From Kalaharituber pfeilii (lineage: Eukaryota > Ascomycota > Pezizomycetes > Pezizales > Pezizaceae): 64,000 nt of DNA. The translations under genes and the position numbers were made by a program. The DNA is taken from NCBI GenBank assembly GCA_015179045.1, contig WHUZ01000007.1:1352501-1416500 (forward strand), written 5' to 3'. The notes under the pieces are model-generated. The model did no database searches. It was not told the origin of the DNA and saw nothing but the letters and a program-made list of their open reading frames with translations. Below are positions 10,556 through 23,000 of this stretch, one piece after another (positions within the stretch are counted from its first letter, which is position 1; every line of letters begins with the position of its first letter).

Positions 10556-11080
10556 GTTTTTTACTTTGTGAACTGACACATGCCGTGGTAGAAGTGGAAT
10601 GCTGGTGTACAAGTGATGGAGGTAACGAGAAGTGCCATGGAGCAGTATATAATTGAGGGCCCTTGTTCGATTTCTCGGGCTTTAGAAGAGGCTTGTCCAG
10701 CACCTTAAAACGAAATTAGGTAGACTGTAATGCTCTGGCTCCATATGACTAAATTCTAGTGGAACCATGGCAACCTGTTTTTGATTTTAAAAGATTAGAT
10801 TATATTGAAAAATCGTACAAAATGATGTCCACCTTGTCTGCCCACGTGGTGATATGGGAGCATTAGCATCCGGGCGCTGATATGGCAAAGGTAAAATCTG
10901 GAGTGTACGTGACGAGCCTGGCACTTTATTTTTTTTTTTTTTTTTTTATTTTATTGCTGATATGACCAATGAGCTTCGAACTATTTGACTCCCCAAAGCT
11001 TCAGTCATTGTCCACTCACCTTTCTCCCATGCACCTCTGTCGTATCATAATAATAATAATATCACTTCGTTGCATGTGGC

Positions 11081-14000
11081 TTATTTGCTAGCGTTGGTGG
11101 AAGTCCCTTTAGACGCTCGCTCCCGAAACTCCCTCGCTTTGTCGGACTGCCCCATACATTCAAATAAAGCAGCCATGTTTTCGACAATGATAAGAGTCTC
11201 TGAGTGGTCTGCACCCAGTGCCTTTTCTCTCCCAGCCAATGCCCTCTTATACAACTCTAGTGCCTTATTATATTGCCGTTGGTCGTGAAGTACTAGTGCC
11301 ATGTTGTTGACCACTGTAAGGGTTTCTGGGTGGTCTGCACCCAGTGCCTTCTCTTGCCCAGCTAATGCCCGCTCACACAACTCTAGTGCCTTATTATATT
11401 GTCCTTGGTAATAGAGTACTATTGCCATATGGTGGACAGTTAGAAGGGCATCTGGGTGGCCTGCACCTAGTGCCTTTTCTTGCCCAGCCAATGCCCGCTC
11501 ATACAATTCCAGTGCTTTGTTATATTGCCCTTGCTTATAAAATACCCATGCCATGTTGTACACTATTTTAAGAGTATCTGGGTGGTCTAACCCCAGTGCC
11601 TTTTCTTGCCCAATCAATGCCCGCTCATACATCCCCAGTGCCTTATTATATTGCCCTTGCTTGTCAAATACTAGTGCCATATTATTGACCGTTGCAAGGG
11701 TGTTAGGGTGGCCTGCACCTCGTGCCTTTTCTTCCCCAGCCAATGCTCGCTCGTACAACTCTAGTGCCTTATTATATTGCTCTTGCTCATAAAATACCAG
11801 TGCCATGTTGTTGACCGTTGTAAGGGTATCTGGGTGGTCTGCACCCAGTGCCTTTTCATTCCCAGCCAATACTCGCTTGTACAACTCTAGTGCCTTATTA
11901 TATTGTCCTTGCTCATGAAACACCACTGCCATATTGCTGACTATTGCAAGAGTGTCTGGGTGGTCCGCACCTCGCACCTTTTCTCTCCCAGCCAATGCTC
12001 TTTTGTACCACTCTAGTGCCTTATTATATTGCCCTTGCCGATAAAATACCACTCCCATCTTGTAGACTATTGTTAGAGTATTTGGATGGCCTGCACCCAG
12101 TGCCTTTTCATTTCCAGCCAATACAATCTTACACAACTCTTCAGCCTTTCCATAATAACCATGTTGTTTATAAACATTGTGCAGACAGTCTATTGCCCAC
12201 AGTATCTCTTCATTTTCTGCCAGGGTCTTCACCTGCCTTTCTATAGAAATAATATGTGGTAGAATCCGCCGCTCAAAAACCCAGTCCTTCACTTCACGCT
12301 TGTTCTCAGACCTAGGAATAGCAATTGCAGATGCAACCATAAGAAATGCCTCGGTGGCTTTCTTGGTATGTTTCTCAGGTTCCATCTCCAGTTTCCATTG
12401 AGCTCACATATGAATTAATGGGTGGATGCTGAAGCTATCATCTCTATCTTGCCGCTTTGCCAATGAGTATGAGAATAGTATCTGAATTGAGTCTTCTAAG
12501 GTTGTATCTATAGCAAGGTGTGAGCAAGATCATTTTAAATTTGTATGACTAGCTATATTGCTTTATTGAAAAAATGGTTATATACCGTCCTTTGATAATT
12601 TCATCCCGCGCTGCAGCAACTCCTCACAAATGTCATTATTGTCAAGGAATCCACATAATAATAATAATTCTGCAGCCTTCGGATTTTGGTTCTGAATTGC
12701 TTTGGATGACAGATCCCATGCAGCAAAGACAGGTCTATCATGTTTTCCAATTTTCAATTTCTTACTCAAGAGGTGAGTAATTTTAGCCTCATACTTTTCA
12801 AGATAGCGACTAAATGAATATTGGCAAACATGAATATATGCTCCAGCCTGATCTATAGCAAGTGGCAAGTATCCAAGTTTCTTAACAATTCTGGTAGCAG
12901 CTTTCTTCTCATACTCGAGCTCTAATACCTTGCATTAGCAGCAGTCTAAGCTATATCAGGACGCACTTTGGGCTTAGCTTCACTTACCCTCAAGTGTAAG
13001 TTCCGAAAAATCTGGTTTCGCACTTTTAAAGAGTAACTGTTCAGCCTCATCATTGTCCATTTGCTGTACCTCTAGTCTCCTCCGTCCCTGTATACTCTCA
13101 CGCCTTCTACTTGTGAGAATCACAGTCTCATGAGCTGATGATGGAATATAGTCATTGACATCAAAAGATTCCACGTCATCAAGATTGTCAAATATAAGAA
13201 GCCAGTTGGTATTGCCTTTTGTGGTTAACCAATCCTTCCTAGCATCAACAACATGTTGTTCCTCACTTGGTTGCTGTACACTAAACATTCCTGTTGAATC
13301 AAGTTTGCCAGCCATGCCCAGTAGTCAGCCAATTTCTGTGTAGTCTGGCTCATCTGATAGTTTGGCATGATGTTTGATAAGTCGCTGCATAATATGAGTG
13401 AAACTGATTTTTGTAGTCTGTTCACTAGCTGCGTTGATCCAAAATACTGATGAGTAGTCTCCTGAATGGCGGTAAATATATTCCAATGCGAGCTGTGTCT
13501 TCCCCATACCTCCCATACCATAAAGTACTACCTGAGTACTATCCGTTTTGGCTGCACCCTCCTCTATCTCTCGCTTTAGCTTCTCCAGAAGGTATTCCCT
13601 CCCAACAAAGTCAGAATTCCGTCGAATTTCAGGAAGGCTAAAGGGGATGTCAAAGGATAAATTTAGTGGTCCAGTTTGGGACCTCCCAGGAGTGGTAGAA
13701 TCAGGCGGCATTACAGCGAAGAGGCCGGTAATATGTTTTGTTAGCTGGCCTAGTAGCTCTTCACATTTGGCCTTGTCCATGCTTGCCCAACGTAGCTTGC
13801 GATATGTAGGTACAGATTGCTGGATGTTTTGCGCAACTCTACTGAGAGAAGCAATTTCTTCCTTAAGCTCTGGGAGAAGTTGTTTATTGGTGAGGAACTT
13901 TGGGTTCTCTAAAAGGCTGAGGTCACCAGGATTGAGACCAGAAATTGAAAGCTGAGAGCTAGGACTTGTAGGGCAACTATCATTCGAATTCCCTGGGTGT

Positions 14001-14435
14001 GGAGATTTGGACCGAAACCGGGAGACAAGACGCCCAAGCCCAAGCCCAAGACTGTCACGTTTTCTATGCTTGCCGCCCCGCTCTGGTTCATTTTGTTTTC
14101 CACTCTTGTCACCCTTTTCTGATTCACCTTGATATCTTGCTTGCAATTCAGCAACTTTTGTAGACACAGCAACTATGCTTGCTAGACTAGCTACGGCAAA
14201 TCTATACCGCTCATCACTTGGATCAAGGTGCTGGCTTTGCGAAGTATCATCCAGTCCCCAGGCATGTTCCCATCGCTTGAGTCGAAGTCCCTCTCTCCGG
14301 AGATCATGTAAAACAGGGTCATGTGCATTACCAATTTCGTTCATCTCAGAAAAAAATAGAATAGCATTCTCGACTGACTTTGGCCAGTTGCCCAGCCAGT
14401 CTGACAATTCCGATGGCAAGGCCTGCTGCTTCCAT
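11081..14435 (-). pseudogene. NLR pseudogene: HeLo / NB-ARC / TPR, copy A
   Basis: Same exon plan as the intact copy at 51496-54951: exons 14435-12988, 12921-12586 and 12507-11081. The N-terminus starts as a HeLo domain (MEAAGLAIGIVRLAGQL). The NB-ARC has Walker A GMGGMGKT and Walker B WLLIFDNLDD, and eight 42-residue TPR repeats follow. Three lesions break it. A run of 7 A at 14350-14356 (6 in copy B) shifts the frame after about 28 residues. The Arg codon CGA of copy B is TGA at 13327-13325, inside NB-ARC. The Trp codon TGG of copy B is TGA at 12406-12404, just before the TPRs. Apart from the extra A, every exon keeps the frame, so the death looks recent. The TPR part is still open and could make a short protein if used alone; I see no evidence for that. 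Confidence 0.85.
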
Positions 14436-14655
14436 GGCTATGATAGTAAAGCAGATTACCTAAATTATGTACATTTGTCAGTCTCACATACTAGTAGTGG
14501 GTGATGAAAGGAAAATTTGATTGGGGTGTTGTTACTCAATGATATGTGTCTAGGTAGATACAAGAAAATGCTATTTCAGCCTCAAGACAAGCTCCAAAGT
14601 AAGAAGTATCTGAAGCCCGGAATGTGGGGGCTTTGTTCAGGTTCCGTTTGAGGGG

Positions 14656-14661
14656 TATATA
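14656..14661 (-). promoter_or_regulatory. TATA-like box upstream of NLR copy A
   Basis: TATATA lies about 221 bp before the start codon, inside a stretch (AGGGGTATATAAGTGCAG on the plus strand) also present upstream of copy B. Conservation by duplication does not prove function. Confidence 0.4.
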
Positions 14662-14755
14662 AGTGCAGTACGAAGAGGCTGAAGACGAGGCTAGCGAAGA
14701 TAATGTATTTTATATTTCAGGATACAGCGACAGGAGACTCCGGGTGAATTGATTC

Positions 14756-17164
14756 GTCGTGTGCTACCTGTATCATGCAGTTAAGGTTGCACAAACTAGT
14801 CTCATGCACCCTCTTGGCTTGACTAACGCTTCTTTCAGATGTAGACTGCTCTCAGTTCTCCGTACTAATATAATTTCATGTTACTCAAATGATGACGTTC
14901 CTTTATCCTTGTACTTCCTAATCCTCGCAAATCCCAGAACTGCCCCTTCACCAATTCCACAATTTCATGAGGTCCTTTCCATCATGCCTCTAATTATCTT
15001 TCATTAACTGAGCTCTACTCAACAGTACCAAATCTTCCTGTTCCAACGATTCCCGTTGTCTAGTGTTTTTCTCTCTTTTTATTGTTACCATCCTTTATCA
15101 ACTGTTCTCATTCTTAATTCATTCAAGACTGTCCTACTAACTGAAAACCTCCAATCTCTCGTCGATAGCTCCTTTACAAATATCCTCATTCGCCCACATC
15201 GTTAACATGTCCCCTTAATTCTTTTCATCAATGTCACGTCTGTCGACTTCGATATCCTCTCAAAGTAAGGTTACGCGTATTCAAAGCATGTGCTACATCT
15301 CCAGGAGGTGAGGTATGTTTCTCTCCCAACATGGGTTGTCACCATCGAACATACCACTAAAGACTGCTGCGCGATTGGAGATGTATGGTGACGAATACTA
15401 TTATTCACGAATTTGGAGAAAACTGCTCCTACAAAGTGCAATTCGTTTATCTACATATATTGATTCTCAGGAAGCCAAACACGTTAACAAGTCGTTCAGT
15501 AAGACATTTCAGTGTATCTGATGTTGTAGCTTCTTTGGCGACTGCCAGATGTACCCAACTGGTGATATTGGGACCACTTGCGTTGGAATTCGTAGGCCAA
15601 CTTATGTACCAGGCTTTCCTCCCGCCGAGAGAGATTAAAAACCCGGTCCGTCTGCGCGGAAGCTAGTTTTCTTTAAGAGGGCAGCAGCTCTAAACTCCAG
15701 GGTACTTGAATTGCCAGAAACCCACTTAGCATAGCATAAATGCGAACCACTGGGGTATATACAGAAAAAAACAAGTAACACACACAAAAAAAAAGGGTAA
15801 ACCGCTGTTGAGACAGTAGGTTCGTCAAGCAGTGACTCACTCAAGGCATTCTAGATCAAATAGGGCCGACGTGGGATATTTTGAACTGAGAAATTGCTAG
15901 TAAGGGAAGAGCAAAGAAATCAATGTGATTGAAGTCGCTACTGCTGCAGTTGATCAGGAAAGTCTATAACATGCCTGCCGTTTTAGTAAACTAGTTAGTA
16001 CGGAGTAGTATTAATAAGAAGTCTATATGTAGATACCTTCTCTTTCATTGTAGGAGGCTGGTCAAGGTCTACCTATGTAGAGGCAATTCCTGGCACCTTT
16101 CAGTTTTTGCAGCAAAGAACCACATACCCCACATTCAATGAGATGATCCCTCGTCACAAGGCTGCGAGGATGACTATATTTTGAACTTTTTTTTTTTTTT
16201 CCTTTTTTTTTTTCCTTGGGTGACACAGCAGGGTAGGAGAAGGCGCAGGGTTAACACTCCCGATCTACTCTAGCTCAATGGGGGGTGTAAGTAACTTTTT
16301 GATTTGCTATCATAGGGTGATGTCGAGTGGCTTTTCCTCCAGCCGTGTCCAAGACGCTTGCGGGAGGAGATCATTGCGTCCGAGCACAATCCAATCTTTA
16401 ACTGATGTGAGAAATGCTAGGAACGGGGGGGGGGGGGGGGGGTGGGAACGTGTGAATAGGGGAGCATTGCTGCTGTGGAAGAGGGAAGGAGAGGGACGAA
16501 GAGGGGAGGCTGCGGATGGAAGCAAGTAGAGAGTAGAGTACCTCTCAGCACTCAAGTAGTACCTGCGTCGCTGTGTCATATCATAGAGCGGTGCAATTGA
16601 CATGGGGCGGGGGCGGGGTGCCCTTTATGCGCTATGCACTGCAGCTGCGCGGCCACTTTAGCTTTAGCACACTCCGCGCTGTGCTCATTTGCGCGAGCGT
16701 GTGGTGCAGTAGCACAGTATGCATACTTGTGTGTGTACTAGGACAGTATCATACTCCTCCCCTCTGGTGCCTGCGTTACGCTAGCACCTGGCCTTTGTGC
16801 CGCCGGCGCCCATGCAGCGCCTTCCCCTGCCTCCGGGCTCTTCCTCTCCACACTCCCCCACCCCCCGTAGCATACGATGCCTGGACGAACGCAGGTATGA
16901 TATGATAGATCGCACAAACCCCATCTGCAAACGCCTCATGCTTCAGGATGCAGGCAGGAGGCAGGAAGCCCTGTGATCCATCCCTGGGACTCGGGGCTTC
17001 CCCCCCACTCCGCACTTTCTCGCCAGATCGGCGCAGCTAGCGCGGTCTGCCCCAGCTCGCCATCACAATTTCGTTCACAATTTCCTTCACAATCCCGCTT
17101 TTTATGCACAGCCCGCAGCGCTGACTCTCTCACCGCCAACCCACCCCGCTCCTCAGGCACTGCC
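14756..17164. other. Long intergenic stretch, no gene supported
   Basis: Small frames at 14759-15007, 15315-15666 and 16278-16905 show no recognisable content. T-rich runs lie near 16187-16213 and an 18-base G run is at 16425-16442. From about 16600 the DNA is GC-rich and probably belongs to the regulatory region of the F-box gene at 17504. Confidence 0.45.
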
Positions 17165-17503
17165 TATATATTCCCCCCCCCCCCCCCCCCCCCCCCACCA
17201 CCCCACCCCCCCCCACACACACACGCACACACTCTGGCCCGGCCGTGCGTAGGACACCAAATCCGGCCGCAAGTGAAAGCTGAGCTGAATAGCAAGAAAC
17301 ACTCCTTAGCACCCTCCTTCGCTCCCTTAAGCTTGTGCAGAATAATAATTCAGTTCCCAGTCGTTCTTTACCTGTGCTGTTCTTCCCTCTACCGTCTTCT
17401 GAGTCTGCCAGCCCTCTGCCAACACGAATACTAAAGGCACCCATCGGCTTGGAGGCGTCGTTGCTGATCATTGCACAGCTTCTTCACGAAAATTTGAATT
17501 GAC
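17165..17503 (+). promoter_or_regulatory. Promoter and leader of the second F-box gene
   Basis: TATATA at 17165-17170 is followed at once by 24 consecutive C (17173-17196), then CCACCACCCC and a short CA repeat. A TATA element followed by a pyrimidine block is a known layout for strong fungal promoters. Here the block is an extreme homopolymer. The distance to the ATG is about 334 bp. Confidence 0.4.
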
Positions 17504-19876
17504 ATGCGGACCGACAAAAAGAACCCTCAGTTTTCTTCTGGCCAGCCAGATACCCCTCGGCTGCTCAAATTGCCACCGGAGATAATATGCTTGATCGTTC
17601 ATCATATTTCTTGTCGGGACTTCATGGTCTTGCGCATGGTCTCAAAGGCCTTTCACGCCTACTTCACAGAGGAGAATATCTGCCTTTATGCTCATAAGCT
17701 TTATTTTGGCAATTCCTCAGAGGTCACCAGGGGCGCCGAAAAGCCTTATCCGGGATTCCCTCAGCGGCCATTTATTGGAGGTGGAACGTCACGGACTCGG
17801 CTCGATTTCGACAATGCATACCAGCGAACTCGAAACTGGAAGCTTGGGCAACCGACTGAAGTTGAGGTCATTGACGAAGTTGCTGATGGATCCGTAGGAA
17901 GTTATAGCAGCATCGTTGTTAGTCCTCAAGAAGGGTTGCTCATTTACCAGAAAAGTCGCGGGACTTTGGTGATTAGGGATCTTAATCGGCCGTCGGTCCA
18001 GTCCGAAACTGTCATTGATCTTCAAGCTGTCCTGGGGGAATGTATAATGTTGAGAGCATCTAGTGTGCTTATGAGGGATGGAGAGAGCATTCGGTTCAGG
18101 CTCAATAGAGGGAGGCTTTTGGTAACAGGAGAAGCACATGAGCATCAGCTCAATGCAGATACGGACACTCCTCCGCAACACGCTAATTCAGAGGATAACA
18201 GCTGGAGTTCTATGCTGTGGAGGGCGTATGATAACCCTGAACACTTATAAAGAAATCTCACTAACTTGATACTTAGATGGAGCTCGGCTGCCACTCCTAC
18301 GACTCATACTCCAAGAATCCGAGTGTTCCAGCAACCACATACACTATGTGCCGTCCTCTCTGTGCGTCCAGAGGATAGAGGGCGTCTCATACAAAGATGG
18401 GTTGAAGCGGACAGTATCATGACTATTGCAGCATTGAATGAGTACTATTGCATCTCAGAATTTCATCTCCTGGAGCAAAGACTTGAAGGGGCTATTTTCC
18501 ATCCCGAACAACCGGGCACGGCGGGTAACGTTCTTGGTAGTCTAGCACACCACTTCACTATCAGGAAAAAGTCCGCTTATCCATCGCTCAGCACCTTTGA
18601 TATAGCTCCAGATACAAAGGGCAAAGTATTCTATTTGGGTTTTCTGCCTCCTCCTGATCGCAGGCCTGTTGTAGAGGTCATATCTTTACCGACGCAAAAC
18701 GAAGACGGTACCTGGACGGAACCTGCAGTTATCAAGAGAGTGGTGTTGAGAACATTGGCAAAGCATGTCGAGTCTATGGGAGCAGCGCTACTAAGGTCCT
18801 ATTGGATCGATTTCGATGACGGATTTGAAGTCAACGAGGAGATTCTCCGTGAAAACCCAGGCAAAAATTGGAAAATTGGAGAGGACGTCGTACGCCTGCG
18901 ACTCAAGGGTGACTTTTCGATTATTGGCACTACTAGGCCCGAGGAAGTTGTGAAGCTCATTTCTTGGGATATCACTGCTAGACCCTCACCAAGGCAACCA
19001 TCCTCTATCGACGCCTGGCGGACCGGGAAAGATTGGAAGGATGAAGAATTTAACGATCCCCAGTCGCAGGAGAGTCCATGGAGAGATGAATCGGGGCATG
19101 TAGATTTACAGGAATGTTATCCCACACCGACTTACTATACCAGCCCTCATCGTCCAGAAAACCTTCTCACACTTCCAGCTTTACCCGAAAATATAGACGC
19201 GGACAGGGTGAAGCTCTATCCTTATCCAATGCAAATCTGGCTTAAGGATGAGACGTTACGGAATAAGACTATATGTTGTCTATATTATGCCGAAAAGGGT
19301 GTCAATCTAACTGAAAATCTTCGAGGATACATTGATCCAGTTGCCTCTCCCCGGCCACTGAGGAATGAGGACGTCGATATTTCACACTATCCGCCTGTAC
19401 CTGGACGCAATGATCACGAATTTGTTCCAACAGGGCGCCATCTCCATGCTTCCTATGTCGTCACTTTGGAAACTGGCCGAGCTGTCAAAAGCAAACGAGC
19501 ATGGGGCCGTACCTCGTCCCCTGGAAAGCAACCTGTGAGGAAAACCAAAATCATTGGTCGCTCCTTCGTCCAAGCACTATCGGAATGCCATAAACTACCA
19601 TATGGCGAAGACGACGAAAATGTGCTTGACCAGCAGCGGATAATGGCTGCAAAAGTGATGGCAAAGGTAAATCAGCGGCATGAGGAGCAATTGCTGTTGC
19701 CAGGAAATGAGAACGGCGGGTTAAGGGGAGTGCTCGATTGGAAGGATAAGAGGTTCTTGGTTTATGGCAGGTGTGGAGCCAATCCAAATAGGAGTCAGGC
19801 TGAGAGTCATCATCATAATGGAAGAAAGAGTGCAGAGAGGGATTCAGACAAGATTGTCATTGTGCGATATGACTGA
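17504..19876 (+). CDS. F-box protein
   Basis: Exons 17504-18225 and 18277-19876 join over a 51-nt GTATGA...CTTAG intron with a CTAAC branch site, giving 773 residues. Residues about 19-60 form an F-box (LLKLPPEIICLIVHHIS, then LRMVSKAFHAYF). The rest has scattered Trp and beta-strand-like segments (for example GLLIYQKSRGTLVIRDL and TPRIRVFQQPHTLCAVLS). These suggest a propeller or similar beta-rich domain, but I do not recognise a named one. The C-terminal ~100 residues are basic and hydrophilic. An SCF adaptor role follows from the F-box; the target is unknown. The join restores a continuous frame where exon 1 would otherwise stop seven codons later. Confidence 0.8.
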
Positions 19877-21000
19877 TGCATACGGTTTTGGTGAACTATG
19901 GTTATGAGAATTTCTGTGATACCCTTGATATCCAGCTCTTTTCCTCTTGTTTTAGTAATTGTTTATTCCAGTTTTCCTCTTTTCTCCTGCTTTCAATACA
20001 CATTTTTTCTTAATTAAGGGTTGTACGTGCACTTGTGATAAGCTGGAGGCGCTGGCGTTGGACAGGTTCTTGTTGTCGTCGTCGTTGGGAATAAAGGAGT
20101 TTATTCTTGAGGAATGGTATAGGATGCATTATTCTGGAGTAGCCTCTTTTGAGTTTTTGCTGTTCTCGCTACTACATATTCGCTTTTTCTGTTCGCTTCA
20201 GCCTTGCCTTTTTTTAAAAAAAATTTTATCACCTATGTATGACTCGGATGACGAAGATGGTCATGTCTATGTCAGTATTTTTTCCATTTCCATGTGCCTG
20301 GTGTACTGGAAGTAATCTTAAGGTCGAGTATTGAGTTAAGATCTATCCTCATTACCTGGGTACGAGACTCAATAAAGATGTTTCATTTGGTATTTTGTTG
20401 AATGATGGTGTGTATGCGTATGCAACAAAAATCCAATTGCATTGTTGTCATGACAACCATGCCCTCCAACCTTCGCTAAGCATCCAAACCAAAGCAACAA
20501 ACGTGAATACTAGCCCAGCCCTTGCAGGGTTATATAGCTTCTTGACAACATTTTGGGATTTGGAAGGGAATTTCAAACAGCAGGCTGTAAATGTGCATGA
20601 GAGCTACAGAGGGTGGGCAGATTTAGAGGCTGCCGGTCGACGTTGAAATTAATATATTTTGCAATTGACTCGGCTCGGTTCACGTTAACAGACTGCCAAT
20701 AGCTTGCGATCGTAACTGCCAGGGTTCCCCACCACGTGCGCCGACGTTACCACAATCCAAACTCGCCTCACACTGCAGATCTAGAATTTACAAGCTCTCA
20801 AATCCCTAACAAACCACCCCAATATTCCTCCTTACGTCTGTGACCCCACCATATCAATATCCTTTTCGCACCTCACCTTGCCGACTCGCCCGCCTTCTGA
20901 CTAGCAACGCCATAACCCCCCATCTTCATCACCAATCAAACATCAAACACCTTTCTGCACTCTCCAAACCAACTCATTGCAATCTAATTGCACTACTGCC
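19877..21000. other. Intergenic between F-box gene and MAD2
   Basis: 3' flank of the F-box gene, then the MAD2 promoter. Frames at 19959-20315 and 20395-20646 have no recognisable content. CACGTG lies at about 20732. The last 150 bp before MAD2 are CT/CA-rich, as in many fungal leaders. I see no clear TATA box. Confidence 0.5.
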
Positions 21001-21828
21001 ATGTCTGCCTCCGACTCGAAACCCTCAAAACCCAAGTCTTTAAAACCAAAATCTTCAGCCTCTGTCGGCGAGGACCCATCAAAGACACACAAGCTCTCGC
21101 TTAAGGGCTCTGCAAAAATGGTTTCGGAGTTTGTATGTCCCCCACTATCTTCTCGCCCGCACACAGCTATCTCTACAACTTCACTTGCACCCAAAGTATC
21201 ATCATCGGCTAATGTGTACATTCCCAAACAGTTCGACTACTCCATTAACACCATCCTGTTCCAGCGTGGCGTGTACCCCGCCGAAGACTTCACCCCCGTC
21301 AAAAAATACGGCCTCAACATGCTCGTCTCCTGCGACGACCAAGTGCGCGCCTACATCAAACGCATCACAACCCAGCTACAAAAATGGATGCTTGCCGGTA
21401 AAGTGAAAAAGCTAGTCGTGGTCATTACCAGCAAAGAGGACGGAAAGGATGTGGAGAGGTGGCAGTTTGATGTACAGCATTTGTCCAAGCCACCTTCCTC
21501 TTCCGCCGCTACCTCTGGGACGCCAGGAGACGAAAATTCCGCAACAGCAGGTGGACTAAAGGAAGGGGCAAAGACAGAGGCGGAGGTACAGGCGGAGATA
21601 CAGTCTTTGTTTCGGCAGATTACGGCATCGGTGACGTTCTTGCCTATGCTGGACGGCAGATGCACGTTCAATGTCTTGGTGTACGCGGACGGGGACGTGG
21701 AGGTGCCGATGGAATGGGGAGATAGTGACGCGAGGGAGATTAATGGGGGGGAGAAGGTGGCGCTGAGGAGTTGGGGAACAAGTAGCCATAAGGTAGAGAC
21801 GTTGGTGAGCTATAGGTTGCAGGATTGA
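21001..21828 (+). CDS. mad2: Spindle checkpoint protein Mad2 (HORMA domain)
   Basis: Exons 21001-21132 and 21232-21828 give 242 residues. After an N-terminal Ser/Lys/Pro-rich extension the protein reads LKGSAKMVSEF, then FDYSINTILFQRGVYP across the splice, then VKKYGLNMLVS, WMLAGKVKKLVVVI and VERWQFDV. These are hallmark Mad2 HORMA segments. The C-terminal safety-belt region is present (RSWGTSSHKVETLVSYRL). A Ser/Ala/Gly/Glu-rich insert of about 35 residues follows the WQFDV strand, making it longer than the usual ~205. Mad2 binds Cdc20 and Mad1 at unattached kinetochores and restrains the anaphase-promoting complex. The 99-nt intron is a multiple of three without a stop, so only homology shows it must be removed. 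Confidence 0.93.
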   Translation: MSASDSKPSKPKSLKPKSSASVGEDPSKTHKLSLKGSAKMVSEFVCPPLSSRPHTAISTTSLAPKVSSSANVYIPKQFDYSINTILFQRGVYPAEDFTPVKKYGLNMLVSCDDQVRAYIKRITTQLQKWMLAGKVKKLVVVITSKEDGKDVERWQFDVQHLSKPPSSSAATSGTPGDENSATAGGLKEGAKTEAEVQAEIQSLFRQITASVTFLPMLDGRCTFNVLVYADGDVEVPMEWGDSDAREINGGEKVALRSWGTSSHKVETLVSYRLQD

Positions 21829-23000
21829 GGGGGAGAGATAAGGGGGGTATAAAGTAGATTAGGGATGTTTTACTTTTCGACTTTGATGTCTGGTGTTTTC
21901 CGTTTGGGGTGCCGGGGGAGGTTCATGTTTTCATTTGATATACGAGTATGAGCTTTACGAATTGTGACACTTTTCTTTTAGGCATTTGTTTATTTTTTTC
22001 GTGTTATTGTCTTTCTCATGGTAATGGGATTATTTGCTTTGGGTGCGGTGCAAAAATCTTGATTTTTCCTAAATATGTTTATTAGTTTTAAACTTGAGAA
22101 ACTACATAACTAGCATCTTCCGTACTTTTCTAAGTAAACGTTTTTACAACGTTCCAAGCAAGCAAGCAGAGTAGAGTAGGAATGAAGAGCACACTTTTCT
22201 TCTTCTTTTTTTTTTTTTTTTTCGATGGTTTATTATATATAGATATATCTCAATTGGGCATACAAACGGGGACGAAAGCAAGTTAAGTTAAGCTACATTT
22301 AGCCCAATATATGTGATTTTGAAAAAAATTAAAAATACAATGTAGATATTAAAAAAAAAGAAGAAGAAAAGAAAAGAAAAGAAAAGAAAAGAAAGTAGCT
22401 TAAACATGAAACCATTGGTAAATATTTTTTTTTTTTTTTTTTTTAACTCTTGGGTACTTTAGGTTACTTTGAGGTAGTATGTAGTAATGCGTGCGTAAAA
22501 GCATATATGCAAAGGTACTTAGTCTTCATGCCATATGCAAAGAAAGAAAAAAAAACCATTCAGTGATATAAACTGTGTAAGTCGTGAATTGTGGATTGTA
22601 AAAAAAAAAAAAAGGAATAAAAAGAAACGTGTTCTCGTGAAGAAACGTGGATACGAGAGCAGGGAAAAAAAAAAGGAGCTCGGTGGTTTTTTTTCTTTTT
22701 TTTTTTTAATTCTCTTTTTCTTTTGAACAGGTCTTATATATAGAAACACACACGACAAAACTCGGAAACCAAGGGAAAAAAAAAAAAAAAAAAAAAAAAA
22801 ACTATAAAATACTTTGTTCTAGAGATCCGTCCCTCTTGGTATAACAATGCATTACTATGATATAAAATGAAAAAAACCAGCTAAATGTTGCCACTCGCGC
22901 TCTAGATTCCGCATTAAGAGTAAAAAGACATTTAAAATAGCGTCTCAAAATGATCCCCACGAGGCTTTTTCTGAATCTGCATCACCTCATGGATGTTCCT
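21829..23000. other. 3'-3' intergenic packed with homopolymer tracts
   Basis: This lies between the convergent MAD2 and GH17 genes. There are T runs near 22206-22222 and 22424-22444, A runs near 22600-22612, 22665-22674 and 22775-22800, and T runs near 22687-22707. A GAAAA repeat lies near 22366-22393. No gene is seen. Confidence 0.6.

Larger units (their letters stand above)
10556..14755. repeat. Segmental duplication, copy A (partner 50957-55265)
   Basis: This ~4.2-kb block matches 50957-55265 in the same orientation. The match starts at ACTTTGTGAACTGAC and carries on through the 3' flank, the whole NLR gene and its promoter to about GATACAGCGACAG. Non-coding parts match as well as coding ones, for example GTAATGCTCTGGCTCCATAT and CGTGACGAGCCTGGC in the 3' flank. 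The duplicated unit was therefore genomic DNA, not a cDNA copy. The edges are approximate, judged by eye. Confidence 0.85.

Noticed and set aside
11344..12401. Repeated plus-strand frames over the TPR array of NLR copy A (and the same at 51615-52431)
   Set aside because: The periodic 126-bp coding repeat creates periodic antisense frames with the same motif (CTQCLF, PSAFSLPANA). They are shadows.
12404..13327. RIP as the cause of the stops in NLR copy A
   Set aside because: The two nonsense changes are not at CpA on a consistent strand (one is CGA to TGA, the other lies among A/G changes in both directions), so I do not claim RIP for this copy.
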